Assembly: GCA_017936285.1 (NCBI GenBank) | Contig: JAGBFU010000081.1 | Location: 1 to 50,226 of the forward strand | Origin: Marinifilaceae bacterium | GTDB lineage: Bacteria; Bacteroidota; Bacteroidia; Bacteroidales; Marinifilaceae | Length of the DNA stretch: 50,226 bases | Direction: 5' to 3' | Translations under genes and position numbers: made by a program | Notes under the pieces: generated by a model | What the model saw: only the letters and a program-made list of their open reading frames with translations | What the model was told of the DNA's origin: nothing | Databases searched by the model: none | In this document: in pieces, positions 1-7,777 of the stretch | Layout of the letters: each line of letters opens with the position of its first letter | How positions within the stretch are numbered: position 1 is the stretch's first letter

Positions 1-21
1 CCTAATTCCTAATTCCTAATT
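1..21. repeat. TCCTAAT heptamer repeat
   Basis: Three tandem copies of CCTAATT lie directly against the stop codon of the next minus-strand gene. The same heptamer recurs at many gene boundaries in this window. Its role is unknown. Confidence 0.7.
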
Positions 22-1507
22 ACATTACATGATGTATCTCGTTACCCTCAACGTGAATAGCCGAGAATGGACGAGCAGGACAAACATACTCACAAGCGCC
101 ACATCCGATACACTTCTCAGTATCGACTGTTGGGATCTGCTTACCATCCTTTCTGACCATCATAATGGCCTTTGTAGGACAGTGACGTGAACAGTTACCA
201 CAAGTTACTCCATCGGTATTTACAACACAATTCTCAAGATTGATAACTGCTCTACCTATTCTGGTTGAAGCCTTCTCCTCGATAGTAATTGGAGCAATTG
301 CACCATTAGGACAAACTGTTGAACACACATTACAGTTTGCTCTACAGAAACCTTTATCGTAACTCATTGTTGGCTGCATAAAGCCCTCAATTCCATACTC
401 TCCTGTTGCAGGTTTCAAAACTCCGTTAGGACAGTTCTGAACACACAACTGACACGCTGTACAGTGCTGATTCAAATTTGCAATACTCTTTGAACCCGGA
501 GGAGCGATTGGAGTTTCACGCTTGTAACTCTTCTTATCCTCTAACTCAGCCACAACTCTACCGCCCGCGGCTTTTGCAGCTAAAGGAGCAGAGGCTACTG
601 CCATTGCAATGCCCTGCATAAATGCTCTTCGTGAGTTATCTTTAGGCGAATCCTCGCCCTTAGCCTGACATGAAGATGTTGAACAACCTTTACGTAAAGA
701 GTAGCTGATAGCTCCCTTTGTACAATTCTCAATACAGTTGAAACATACTACACATCTTGAATAATCAATCTTATGCTCCTTTGAATTGATACACTCTGAC
801 TTACATTTCATGGCACACAATCCGCAACCATTACACTTCTCTGTGTTGATTACGGGCTTAAAGATTGAATATCTTGAAATCAAACCCAGGAATGAGCCGA
901 CAGGACAAATTGTATTACAATACAATCTACCATATCTCCATGACAAATAAGCAATTACAACAAATGTCACAATTGCTACCGCGAATGTTGCCCCAGCTTT
1001 CACCCATACATCAACAGGATAGAATGCATAACTATCCATTCTCTCTGCAAAGAATGCTAGAATATTGTTCACTCCTGCATAGATCGGCGCCAACAAGTTC
1101 GATGCAACTCTACCAAATGCGCTATATGGCTCAATAAGAGCAGCTACACCACCAATACCGGCAAGCAACAACGCCACAAAAACAACCAAAACAACATATC
1201 TCAATACATTGCATGACTTACGGTACTTGTATAGATGCTTCTTATTAAACTTTTTATGGATATTTGATACTATATCCTGTAATACTCCCATAGGACAAAT
1301 AACAGAACAATAAAGACGTCCAAAGAGGATTGTGAGTAGCGCAAGAAGTATAATAACTCCAAGATTCACACTCAAAACAGCAGGTACTAACTGAACTTTT
1401 GCCATCCAGCCGAACCAATGTTTCATTACTCCACTAACATCAAGGAACAGCAATGTAATCGCTACGAAAAAGATTGCTGCAAATAGTACTCTTAATTTCT
1501 TCAACAT
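20..1507 (-). CDS. Membrane polyferredoxin, NapH/NapG-like fusion
   Basis: This 495-residue protein probably passes electrons between a membrane donor and iron-sulfur centres. The N-terminal ~240 residues carry several hydrophobic segments and two NapH-type motifs, GRLYCSVICPMG and GRLYCNTICPVG. Two ferredoxin motifs follow (CNGCGLCAMKC and CVVCFNCIENC). Around residue 290 a twin-arginine-like stretch (SRRAFMQG plus a hydrophobic segment) starts a second half that resembles NapG/MauM ferredoxins, with about four more cysteine motifs (CTACQLCVQNCP, CNVCSTVCP, CGNCSRHCP, CIGCGACEYVCP). It follows the aldo/keto reductase gene by 7 bases, so the two are probably co-transcribed and may be redox partners. 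The family assignment is firm. The electron donor and acceptor are not known. Confidence 0.85.
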   Translation of the reverse strand: MLKKLRVLFAAIFFVAITLLFLDVSGVMKHWFGWMAKVQLVPAVLSVNLGVIILLALLTILFGRLYCSVICPMGVLQDIVSNIHKKFNKKHLYKYRKSCNVLRYVVLVVFVALLLAGIGGVAALIEPYSAFGRVASNLLAPIYAGVNNILAFFAERMDSYAFYPVDVWVKAGATFAVAIVTFVVIAYLSWRYGRLYCNTICPVGSFLGLISRYSIFKPVINTEKCNGCGLCAMKCKSECINSKEHKIDYSRCVVCFNCIENCTKGAISYSLRKGCSTSSCQAKGEDSPKDNSRRAFMQGIAMAVASAPLAAKAAGGRVVAELEDKKSYKRETPIAPPGSKSIANLNQHCTACQLCVQNCPNGVLKPATGEYGIEGFMQPTMSYDKGFCRANCNVCSTVCPNGAIAPITIEEKASTRIGRAVINLENCVVNTDGVTCGNCSRHCPTKAIMMVRKDGKQIPTVDTEKCIGCGACEYVCPARPFSAIHVEGNEIHHVM

Positions 1508-1514
1508 GGCTGTA

Positions 1515-2879
1515 TCAATGTTTAATGGTTAATTTCAAATCCTCGCTCAATTTGTCAATTCTTTGTAATTGACGAGGAATATCTATCATCTGAGGACACA
1601 AAGGAACACACTCACGACAACCTATACAACGGTCTGCCTGAGCCATCTTAGGTACTGCTCTGTTGTAATCAGTCAGGAAGATTTTTCTCTTCTCCAACCA
1701 CTCCTTATCCTGCTCTCCATTTGCACGAATCAGATTCTCGTGGTTGATAATCTTATTGTAGAATGAAAATATTCCCGGAATCTCAACACCATAAGGACAT
1801 GGGACACAATACTTACAATCGGTACATGGGATTGTCTGGTATTTATTCAACAAATCGGCTGCCTCGAGACACATATTAAACTCCTCCTCGGTCAAAGGTT
1901 TCAACGGAGAGAATGTCTTGATATTATCCTGCAAGTGCTCCATATAGGTCATTCCACTCAACACTGTCAGCATATTGGGCAGTGAACCCAGGAAGCGAAA
2001 TGCCCACGAAGCATTACTCATTGTAGGCTCAGCCTCGTGGAACAGACGAATTGCCTGCTCATTCAAACGAGCCAAACGACCTCCAAGAAGTGGCTCCATA
2101 ACAACAATTGGTATATTGCGCTCTGTCAACATATCGTACAAATCCTTTGAAGGAACACGAGCATGTTTCCAATCGTTATAGTTAATCTGAATCTGCACAA
2201 AATCCCACTTAACATCTTGATCAAGCACATATTTAAAAAGCTCCATATCACCATGGAAAGACCAGCCTAACTTACGGATTTTACCCTTTTTCTTCTGCTC
2301 CAATAGATAGGCGAGGCCTCCCAAATCCTCATATACGCGCTTATAATCACGCAAAGTCTGCAAATTATGTAGCAAATAGTAGTCAAAATAATCAACCTGA
2401 CACTTCTCTAACTGCTTATTGAAAATTTCAGGAATCTGCTCCTTTCTGTTAATTGCCCAGGTTGGCATCTTGTCTGCCAGATAGAATGAATTTCTATCAT
2501 ACTTCTTCAAGGCTCTTCCAATTGTGAGCTCGGATGCTCCACCATGATATGGCCATGCGGTATCGTAATATGTAACTCCATGGGCCATAGCATAATCCAC
2601 CAATTTCTCCGCAGCAACCTCATCAATCTTGCCATCGGCAGTAGTTGGGAAACGCATACAACCGAATCCAAGAATTGATACCTTGTCATCATTAACTGTT
2701 GAATAGGTCATCTTATCGGTAGGGACCTCAGATTCCTTTAATCCGACAGTCTGTCCCAAGGCCATTATATTCTCAGTACCTTTGTCTGTACAGCTTGCCA
2801 CTGTAGCAGAGAGTGCGGTAAGCCCCATTAGTTTTAAGGCCCGCCTTCTATCCAAATCGGGTTTAATTTTATTGTTCAT
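1515..2879 (-). CDS. Exported aldo/keto reductase with Fe-S C-terminus
   Basis: This 454-residue protein is an aldo/keto reductase with an iron-sulfur tail. The N-terminus has a twin-arginine signal (DRRRALKLMG) ending in a lipobox-like SATVASC, so it is probably folded before export and perhaps lipid-anchored. The AKR barrel (about residues 55-340) shows the usual catalytic Asp/Tyr (YYDTAWPYHGG), Lys (LADKMP) and His (LLHNLQ). The last ~100 residues carry two ferredoxin motifs, CTDCKYCVPCP and CIGCRECVPLCP. Such Fe-S AKRs are common in Bacteroidales and clostridia, but their substrates are mostly unknown. It is first in a two-gene operon with the polyferredoxin. A TTG-N19-TAATTTCG promoter-like pair lies just upstream. 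Confidence 0.87.
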   Translation of the reverse strand: MNNKIKPDLDRRRALKLMGLTALSATVASCTDKGTENIMALGQTVGLKESEVPTDKMTYSTVNDDKVSILGFGCMRFPTTADGKIDEVAAEKLVDYAMAHGVTYYDTAWPYHGGASELTIGRALKKYDRNSFYLADKMPTWAINRKEQIPEIFNKQLEKCQVDYFDYYLLHNLQTLRDYKRVYEDLGGLAYLLEQKKKGKIRKLGWSFHGDMELFKYVLDQDVKWDFVQIQINYNDWKHARVPSKDLYDMLTERNIPIVVMEPLLGGRLARLNEQAIRLFHEAEPTMSNASWAFRFLGSLPNMLTVLSGMTYMEHLQDNIKTFSPLKPLTEEEFNMCLEAADLLNKYQTIPCTDCKYCVPCPYGVEIPGIFSFYNKIINHENLIRANGEQDKEWLEKRKIFLTDYNRAVPKMAQADRCIGCRECVPLCPQMIDIPRQLQRIDKLSEDLKLTIKH

Positions 2880-2901
2880 TATTCTATTGTTTTGGTTATT
2901 G

Positions 2902-2931
2902 CGAAATTAATCAATATTTTATCATTTTCAA
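2902..2931 (-). promoter_or_regulatory. Putative promoter of aldo/keto reductase operon
   Basis: On the minus strand a TTG (2929-2931) is followed after 19 bases by TAATTTCG (2902-2909), close to the Bacteroidetes -33/-7 consensus TTTG/TAnnTTTG. The same TAATTTCG variant precedes ribD. Confidence 0.5.
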
Positions 2932-3009
2932 CTATTCATAGACATTTATTAACACAATTATCAAAAAAAATGTTAAACTTCAATTGCTCAAAAAAAATAC
3001 TCCTCAACT

Positions 3010-3041
3010 ATTGCACAGATTCAAAAATTACTATACCTTTG
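3010..3041 (+). promoter_or_regulatory. Promoter of tRNA-Ser
   Basis: ATTG (3010-3013), a 20-base spacer and TACCTTTG (3034-3041) match the Bacteroidetes housekeeping promoter. The box lies 15 bases before the tRNA 5' end. Confidence 0.8.
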
Positions 3042-3056
3042 CAACCGCAAAAGCAG

Positions 3057-3141
3057 GGAGGCTTGGCCGAGTGGTCGATGGCGGCAGTCTTGAAAACTGT
3101 TGTACGGCAACGTACCGGGGGTTCGAATCCCTCAGCCTCCG
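3057..3141 (+). tRNA. tRNA-Ser (anticodon TGA)
   Basis: The acceptor strands GGAGGCT (3057-3063) and AGCCTCC (3134-3140) pair perfectly, with G3141 as the discriminator base. The anticodon stem GCAGT/ACTGT encloses loop CTTGAAA, giving anticodon TGA at 3091-3093. The T loop GTTCGAATC is present, and the long variable arm is that of a class II tRNA. CCA is not encoded, as is usual in this phylum. Confidence 0.95.
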
Positions 3142-3272
3142 CAAAGAAATTTAAGAAAGGTCAGCAGTGCTGACCTTTTGTTGTAAGTATAGTTGTATTT
3201 GAGCTTGCTCAAGAATATGACTATACTTACAACAAAATAAGGAGCTTCAGCTCCTTTTCTTAAATTTCTTTG
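3142..3272. repeat. Nested inverted repeats after tRNA-Ser
   Basis: The outer arms 3142-3160 and 3253-3272 are near-perfect reverse complements. Inside are a 21-base palindrome with 10-base arms (3157-3177), arms of 15 bases (3178-3192 with 3221-3235) enclosing TTGAGC/GCTCAA (3199-3212), and the hairpin GGAGCTTCAGCTCC (3241-3254). The first palindrome followed by TTTTG could terminate the tRNA transcript. The last one could act in the other direction. The whole block could fold into a multi-branched structure. Confidence 0.75.
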
Positions 3273-3372
3273 AACAAGGACCCCACGGGAGTGTCAAGGG
3301 ATGGAGCGAACAAAAGTGAGCCAATCCCTTTCAACAAAATTCCTAATTCCTAATTTCTAATTCCTAATTCTT
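3273..3372. repeat. Heptamer-containing spacer before ybaK-like gene
   Basis: AAGGGATGG (about 3297-3305) and CCAATCCCTT (3321-3330) form an imperfect inverted repeat. It is followed by four TCCTAAT-type heptamers (about 3339-3371) that run up to the next start codon. No promoter box was recognised here. Confidence 0.5.
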
Positions 3373-3861
3373 ATGCCCCGCAACATCGTATACAACTACC
3401 TCAACTCAAACAATATCGAGTACTCCACATACGAGCATCCTGAAGCCCCAACTATCGAGATTGCACGCCAATATTGGCATGCTGACGGCTCAAAACACTG
3501 CAAAAACCTGTTCTTCAGGAACCACAAAGGTAACCGCCATTACCTTGTAGTATTTGACTGCAACCAATCACTGGCAATACACGACCTGGAACAAAGACTA
3601 AAACAGGGAAAACTCACCTTCGCTTCAGAAAAGAGAATGATACGTTATCTTGGCTTAAAACCAGGATCAGTATCTCCATTCGGGCTAATCAACGACACTG
3701 AGAATCACGTACATCTGTTCCTTGATAAAAATCTATTGAACCAGGAATCTCTCAGTTTTCACCCAAACGACAACCGAGCAACCGTTGTAATAAAACAAAA
3801 CGAGTTCCAAAGATATTTAGAACTCGTCGGTAATAGTTACGAATATATCGAACTATACTAA
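3373..3861 (+). CDS. YbaK/ProX-type aminoacyl-tRNA editing protein
   Basis: This 162-residue single-domain protein belongs to the YbaK/PrdX family, which hydrolyses mis-charged tRNA (usually Ala-tRNA-Pro) in trans. The family core is visible: EHPEAPTIEIARQYW near residue 20, KHCKNLFFRN with the conserved lysine near 40-46, HYLVVFD near 57, and LGLKPGSVSPFGL around residue 95. Its length is usual for the free-standing type. It faces the opposite direction from its neighbours and is probably a single-gene unit. The exact tRNA specificity cannot be told from sequence. Confidence 0.85.
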   Translation: MPRNIVYNYLNSNNIEYSTYEHPEAPTIEIARQYWHADGSKHCKNLFFRNHKGNRHYLVVFDCNQSLAIHDLEQRLKQGKLTFASEKRMIRYLGLKPGSVSPFGLINDTENHVHLFLDKNLLNQESLSFHPNDNRATVVIKQNEFQRYLELVGNSYEYIELY

Positions 3862-3871
3862 TCCTCAGCTG

Positions 3872-5155
3872 CTACTCTTCCGGCTTCACCTCAAAGCCAA
3901 GAGCCTCTACAGCACTCTTGATAACAGGAAACTCTGCACTGCCTGTAATTTCTGCACGCTTTGTCGCCAGATCAACAGTCACACTCTCCACTCCCGGAAG
4001 AGCAGCTATTGTACGCTCAACGCTTCCGCGACAGTGATTACAACTCATACCCTCTACAATTACTACCATATTATTACTCTTATAATTTGTATTACACTCC
4101 ACACCATTACAACTTAAACCATCGCTCTCATGGCATTGACACATCTCTATCCTACCTTTGCTCCAGTATCTTTTTATCAAGGCATTGACCAGAAATAGCC
4201 CCAGCATAACGGCACACACCACATTAAACCACCCCGGAGTTGCAGCACAACAACTCTTCATTGCCATTATCGGAGCCGTAAACCACTCTCTGGGCAACAG
4301 ATAATCTATTGCTAAAGCAAATACAATTGCCCCTATTATGAGCGAGGCCAGATAGATTACCACTGAACGCTTTCCAAGCACCTTGCTAACTACGAGTACC
4401 GAAGCCGCATTAGCAGCAGGCCCTGCCATAAGCAATACCAAAGCAGCACCAGGCGACAATCCCTTTAACATCAATGCCACTGCAATCGGAATCGAACCTG
4501 TTGCACACAGATACATTGGAATAGCAAGCAAAAGCACAAATAGAATACTCAAAATTGAACTATGTGAAAAGAGAGCGAAGAAGGACTCCGGCACAAACAC
4601 GGTAATAATTCCCGCCACAACAAGACCAAGAAGCAACCATCTTCCAATATCCTGCATCATATCGACATAAGCATATCGCAACGCTATAAATATTCGCTTT
4701 ATGAACGAGGTCTCGCCAATACCATCTCCTCCACTACTCTGCTCCACACAATTTTCAGGAGTCTTGCCAACCCACAGATTCATCATAGTTCCACCAAAAA
4801 TGGCAGTAACCAATGCTGCTACAGGGCGCAACAGAGCAAAAGGCAATCCCATAAGCGAGTATGTTGCAATAATCGAGTCAACTCCGGTTTGCGGAGTCGC
4901 TATCAGAAACGAGATTGTAGCGCCTTTCGATGCTCCCTCCTTTCTCAATGACATCGCTGTAGGAATAACACCACAAGAGCAAAGTGGCAAAGGGACTCCA
5001 AGCATTGCCGCATATAGGACAGATTTAAAATCATTGCCACCTAGAAATCTCTTGTAGATGCTTGCAGGAACAAAAGCATGCATTATTCCCGCCAACAGAA
5101 ATCCAAGCAAAAGGTATGGCGCCATCTCCACAATCAAATACAACATCTCTCTCAT
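3872..5155 (-). CDS. SO_0444-type metal permease with fused HMA domain
   Basis: This 427-residue inner-membrane protein belongs to the COG0701/ArsP-like permease family and best fits the SO_0444-type Cu/Zn efflux group. Two permease halves of several membrane helices each are present. The first carries PLPLCSCGVIPTA and TPQTGVDS, and the second CATGSIPIAVAL. After a cysteine-rich linker (CQCHESDGLSCNGVEC, about residue 340) a complete heavy-metal-associated domain follows with the metal-binding GMSCNHC motif. The substrate is therefore probably a soft metal such as copper or zinc, but arsenicals or other metals cannot be excluded. The gene is monocistronic, with a gyrB terminator upstream. 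Confidence 0.82.
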   Translation of the reverse strand: MREMLYLIVEMAPYLLLGFLLAGIMHAFVPASIYKRFLGGNDFKSVLYAAMLGVPLPLCSCGVIPTAMSLRKEGASKGATISFLIATPQTGVDSIIATYSLMGLPFALLRPVAALVTAIFGGTMMNLWVGKTPENCVEQSSGGDGIGETSFIKRIFIALRYAYVDMMQDIGRWLLLGLVVAGIITVFVPESFFALFSHSSILSILFVLLLAIPMYLCATGSIPIAVALMLKGLSPGAALVLLMAGPAANAASVLVVSKVLGKRSVVIYLASLIIGAIVFALAIDYLLPREWFTAPIMAMKSCCAATPGWFNVVCAVMLGLFLVNALIKRYWSKGRIEMCQCHESDGLSCNGVECNTNYKSNNMVVIVEGMSCNHCRGSVERTIAALPGVESVTVDLATKRAEITGSAEFPVIKSAVEALGFEVKPEE

Positions 5156-5177
5156 AGTAGATAATCAAAATTTAATA

Positions 5178-5185
5178 CAAAGTTA
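5178..5185 (-). promoter_or_regulatory. -7 box of metal permease gene
   Basis: TAACTTTG on the minus strand, 22 bases before the start codon, fits TAnnTTTG. No -33 box is seen at the right distance. Confidence 0.5.
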
Positions 5186-5186
5186 C

Positions 5187-5220
5187 AAAAAAAGAGAGAG
5201 CGATATCACATCGCTCCCTC
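5187..5220 (-). terminator. gyrB terminator
   Basis: On the minus strand the stem GAGCGAT/ATCGCTC (5210-5216 with 5198-5204) is followed by seven T (5187-5193), a classic intrinsic terminator 43 bases after the gyrB stop. Confidence 0.85.
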
Positions 5221-5262
5221 CAAATTTGTTCAACCTCTAAAACTATTATTATGAAAACATCA

Positions 5263-7230
5263 CTATGCATCAATATTTGCGTATGTTGCATTCTGCTCAA
5301 TAAATTCACGTCGTGGCGGAACATCATCACCCATCAACATACTGAATGTTCTATCGGCCATCGCAGCATTCTCAATTGTAACCTGCTTTAACAAACGGCC
5401 TTCCGGAGACATTGTGGTATCGCGCAATTGCATTGCGGTCATCTCTCCAAGACCTTTATATCGTTGGATTACCAAACCGGCCTCACCCTTACCGCCATTC
5501 ATCTCCTCTACAATCTGCTCACGCTGCTCCTCAGTCCAGCAATATTTAATCTCCTTTCCCTTCTTGACAGAATAAAGCGGAGCCATAGCCAAATAAAGAT
5601 AGCCGTTATCAATAATTTCACGCATATGACGGAAGAAAAGCGTCATAATCAGAGTTGCAATGTGAGCTCCATCAACATCGGCATCGGCCATTACGATAAT
5701 CTTATGGTAACGTAACTTTTCAAGATTCAATGCACGACTATCATCCTTAGTTCCCTTTGAGACACCTAACGCTCTGAATATTGTACGAATGACATCGCTC
5801 TCATATATTCTGTGCTCCAATGCCTTCTCTACATTCAAAATCTTACCGCGCAATGGCAATACCGCCTGGAATCGCTGGTTACGTCCCTGCTTCGCCGTAC
5901 CTCCCGCAGAGTCTCCCTCAACAAGGAACAATTCGCAATTCTCAGGATTCTTATCAGAACAATCTGCCAACTTACCTGGAAGTCCTGCACCTGAAAGGCT
6001 TGACTTACGCTCGATAACCGCCTTGCGGGCATTCTGCGCAGCATGACGAGCCTGTGCAGCAAGAACAACCTTCTCAACAATAGCCTTGGCATCGTTCGGA
6101 TGCTCCTCCAAATAGGTCTCCAAAGCAGCACTAACTGCCTGATACACTGCAGTTCCTACCTCTGTATTTCCAAGCTTTGTCTTTGTCTGTCCCTCAAATT
6201 GTGGTTCAGCCACCTTAACAGATATAACCGCAGTCAAACCCTCGCGGAAGTCATCGGCACTAACCTCAACCTTAGCTTTTGCAAGCAGACCGCTATTGTC
6301 AGCATACTTCTTCAAAGTAGCTCTCAATGCACGCTTAAAGCCATCAAGGTGAGTACCACCCTCAATAGTATTAATATTATTTACGTATGAGAATACGTTC
6401 TCTGAATACTCCGTATTGTAGTGAACTGCTACCTCAATAGGAATTCCGGCTCTCTCGGTTGATAGAGTTATGGTGTTGTCAATCAATTTCTCACGAGTTC
6501 CATCGATATACTCAACAAACTCGCCCAATCCAACCTCTGAATAGAATACCTCACATTTTGCCAGACCAGACTCAGGATCAACATTACGTTTATCCATGAT
6601 TGTCAAACGAATTCCCTTATTCAGATATGCCAACTCTCTTAAACGAGATGAAAGTGTATCATAGTTGTATACCGACTCAGTAAAGATAGTTTTATCCGGT
6701 AGGAAGGTTATTGTTGTTCCTGTATCATAAGCCTCGCCCACTACAGCAACGGGAGCCTCAGGAATTCCACGATGGAATGTCTGTTTCCATATCTTTCCCT
6801 CACGATGAATCTCAGCAATCAATGTCTCTGACAATGCATTAACACAAGATACACCCACTCCGTGCAATCCTCCAGAGACCTTATATGAGTCCTTTGAGAA
6901 TTTACCACCTGCATGCAAAACAGTCAAAACTACCTCCAAGGCCGAGCGATGCTCTTTCTCATGCTCTGCAGTCGGAATTCCACGACCATCATCCTTAACT
7001 GTGATTGAGTTATCTTCGTTTATGCAAACATATATATTATGACAATACCCGGCCAACGCCTCATCAATAGAGTTATCAACCACCTCATATACCAAATGGT
7101 GCAAACCTCTTACGTTCACATCTCCGATATACATTGAGGGGCGAACTCGTACAGCCTCCAATCCTTCAAGCACTTGAATACTATCGGCCGAGTACTCTCG
7201 TTCTGCGTCTAATCTCTCCTGTTCGTTCAT
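5263..7230 (-). CDS. gyrB: DNA gyrase subunit B
   Basis: This is the ATPase and Toprim subunit of DNA gyrase, 655 residues from the chosen start. Visible landmarks are VRPSMYIGD near the N-terminus, the ATP-binding DDGRGIP and GGLHGVGVSCVNALS, the Toprim EGDSAGGTAKQGRNQ and MADADVDGAHI, and the C-terminal QRYKGLGEM. The motif spectrum and the short uninterrupted Toprim region fit GyrB rather than ParE. The open frame continues 33 codons upstream, but a strong TTTG-N20-TATCTTTG promoter at 7255-7286 lies inside that extension, so ATG at 7230 is the start. The gene has its own promoter and terminator. Confidence 0.96.
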   Translation of the reverse strand: MNEQERLDAEREYSADSIQVLEGLEAVRVRPSMYIGDVNVRGLHHLVYEVVDNSIDEALAGYCHNIYVCINEDNSITVKDDGRGIPTAEHEKEHRSALEVVLTVLHAGGKFSKDSYKVSGGLHGVGVSCVNALSETLIAEIHREGKIWKQTFHRGIPEAPVAVVGEAYDTGTTITFLPDKTIFTESVYNYDTLSSRLRELAYLNKGIRLTIMDKRNVDPESGLAKCEVFYSEVGLGEFVEYIDGTREKLIDNTITLSTERAGIPIEVAVHYNTEYSENVFSYVNNINTIEGGTHLDGFKRALRATLKKYADNSGLLAKAKVEVSADDFREGLTAVISVKVAEPQFEGQTKTKLGNTEVGTAVYQAVSAALETYLEEHPNDAKAIVEKVVLAAQARHAAQNARKAVIERKSSLSGAGLPGKLADCSDKNPENCELFLVEGDSAGGTAKQGRNQRFQAVLPLRGKILNVEKALEHRIYESDVIRTIFRALGVSKGTKDDSRALNLEKLRYHKIIVMADADVDGAHIATLIMTLFFRHMREIIDNGYLYLAMAPLYSVKKGKEIKYCWTEEQREQIVEEMNGGKGEAGLVIQRYKGLGEMTAMQLRDTTMSPEGRLLKQVTIENAAMADRTFSMLMGDDVPPRREFIEQNATYANIDA

Positions 7231-7254
7231 TTTTATCTTATCTTGATTAACACA

Positions 7255-7286
7255 CAAAGATAAAAAAAATCCCCCTCGTACACAAA
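7255..7286 (-). promoter_or_regulatory. gyrB promoter
   Basis: On the minus strand TTTG (7283-7286), exactly 20 bases and TATCTTTG (7255-7262) form a full Bacteroidetes promoter. It decides the gyrB start at 7230. Confidence 0.85.
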
Positions 7287-7296
7287 TATTGAAACG

Positions 7297-7323
7297 AAAA
7301 AATGCACCTGAAAAGGTGCATTT
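7297..7323 (-). terminator. Terminator after META lipoprotein gene
   Basis: AAATGCACCT and AGGTGCATTT (7300-7309 with 7314-7323) pair perfectly around a 4-base loop, followed on the minus strand by a T run (7297-7302). It separates the rimO/META unit from gyrB. Confidence 0.85.
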
Positions 7324-7350
7324 CCTCATAAAGAAATATTCTTGGAACCT

Positions 7351-7758
7351 CTATTTTTTACGATATACCAGAACTATATCAAGTGGCTCATTTTCAAGCT
7401 CAAGATACTCTTTATCAAACTCAAATTCGTTTACTTGCCCCAAAGCTTTGATGTATTGATCCTCAAACTCTGCATCCGGACACATAGCCCTTGTCATTCC
7501 CTGAGGCTCAATTGATATTGTTCCTTTCTTATCTGCTTTATAAACTCCAAAGAACAGATTGCATCCGCCATTGCCATTTATTGTCAAACTATCCGAGAAG
7601 TTCAACATCGGAGCCTCGGCCGGAACCTTAATATCCTTATCATTAATCTCTACGCGTTGTAACTGCCAACCATTGGCATACAATTTCTGCGGATCTGTAT
7701 CAGGATCTGTACATGCAACAGACCCTAAAAGCGCAGCAAAAATCATTAACTTCTTCAT
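7351..7758 (-). CDS. META-domain lipoprotein (HslJ-like)
   Basis: This 135-residue protein has a lipoprotein signal (MKKLMIFAALLGSVAC, cysteine at 16). A single META domain follows, with the family landmarks NGNGGCNLFFGVY and GMTRAMCPDAEFEDQYIKAL. META/HslJ proteins are small outer-envelope proteins linked in other bacteria to heat or antibiotic tolerance, but the molecular role is not established. It starts 19 bases after the rimO stop and is followed by a strong terminator, so rimO and this gene probably form one transcript. Confidence 0.85.
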   Translation of the reverse strand: MKKLMIFAALLGSVACTDPDTDPQKLYANGWQLQRVEINDKDIKVPAEAPMLNFSDSLTINGNGGCNLFFGVYKADKKGTISIEPQGMTRAMCPDAEFEDQYIKALGQVNEFEFDKEYLELENEPLDIVLVYRKK

Positions 7759-7777
7759 AATATCTATTTTTCAATTC

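Noticed and set aside
2892..3173. 93-residue open frame across tRNA-Ser
   Set aside because: It reads through the tRNA gene and its promoter and has no protein-like character.
5263..7230. parE instead of gyrB
   Set aside because: Motif details (EGDSAGGTAKQGRNQ, LPLRGKILNVEKA) and length fit GyrB better.
7231..7329. N-terminal extension of GyrB
   Set aside because: The extension contains the promoter at 7255-7286 and part of a terminator, and it is absent from the family.
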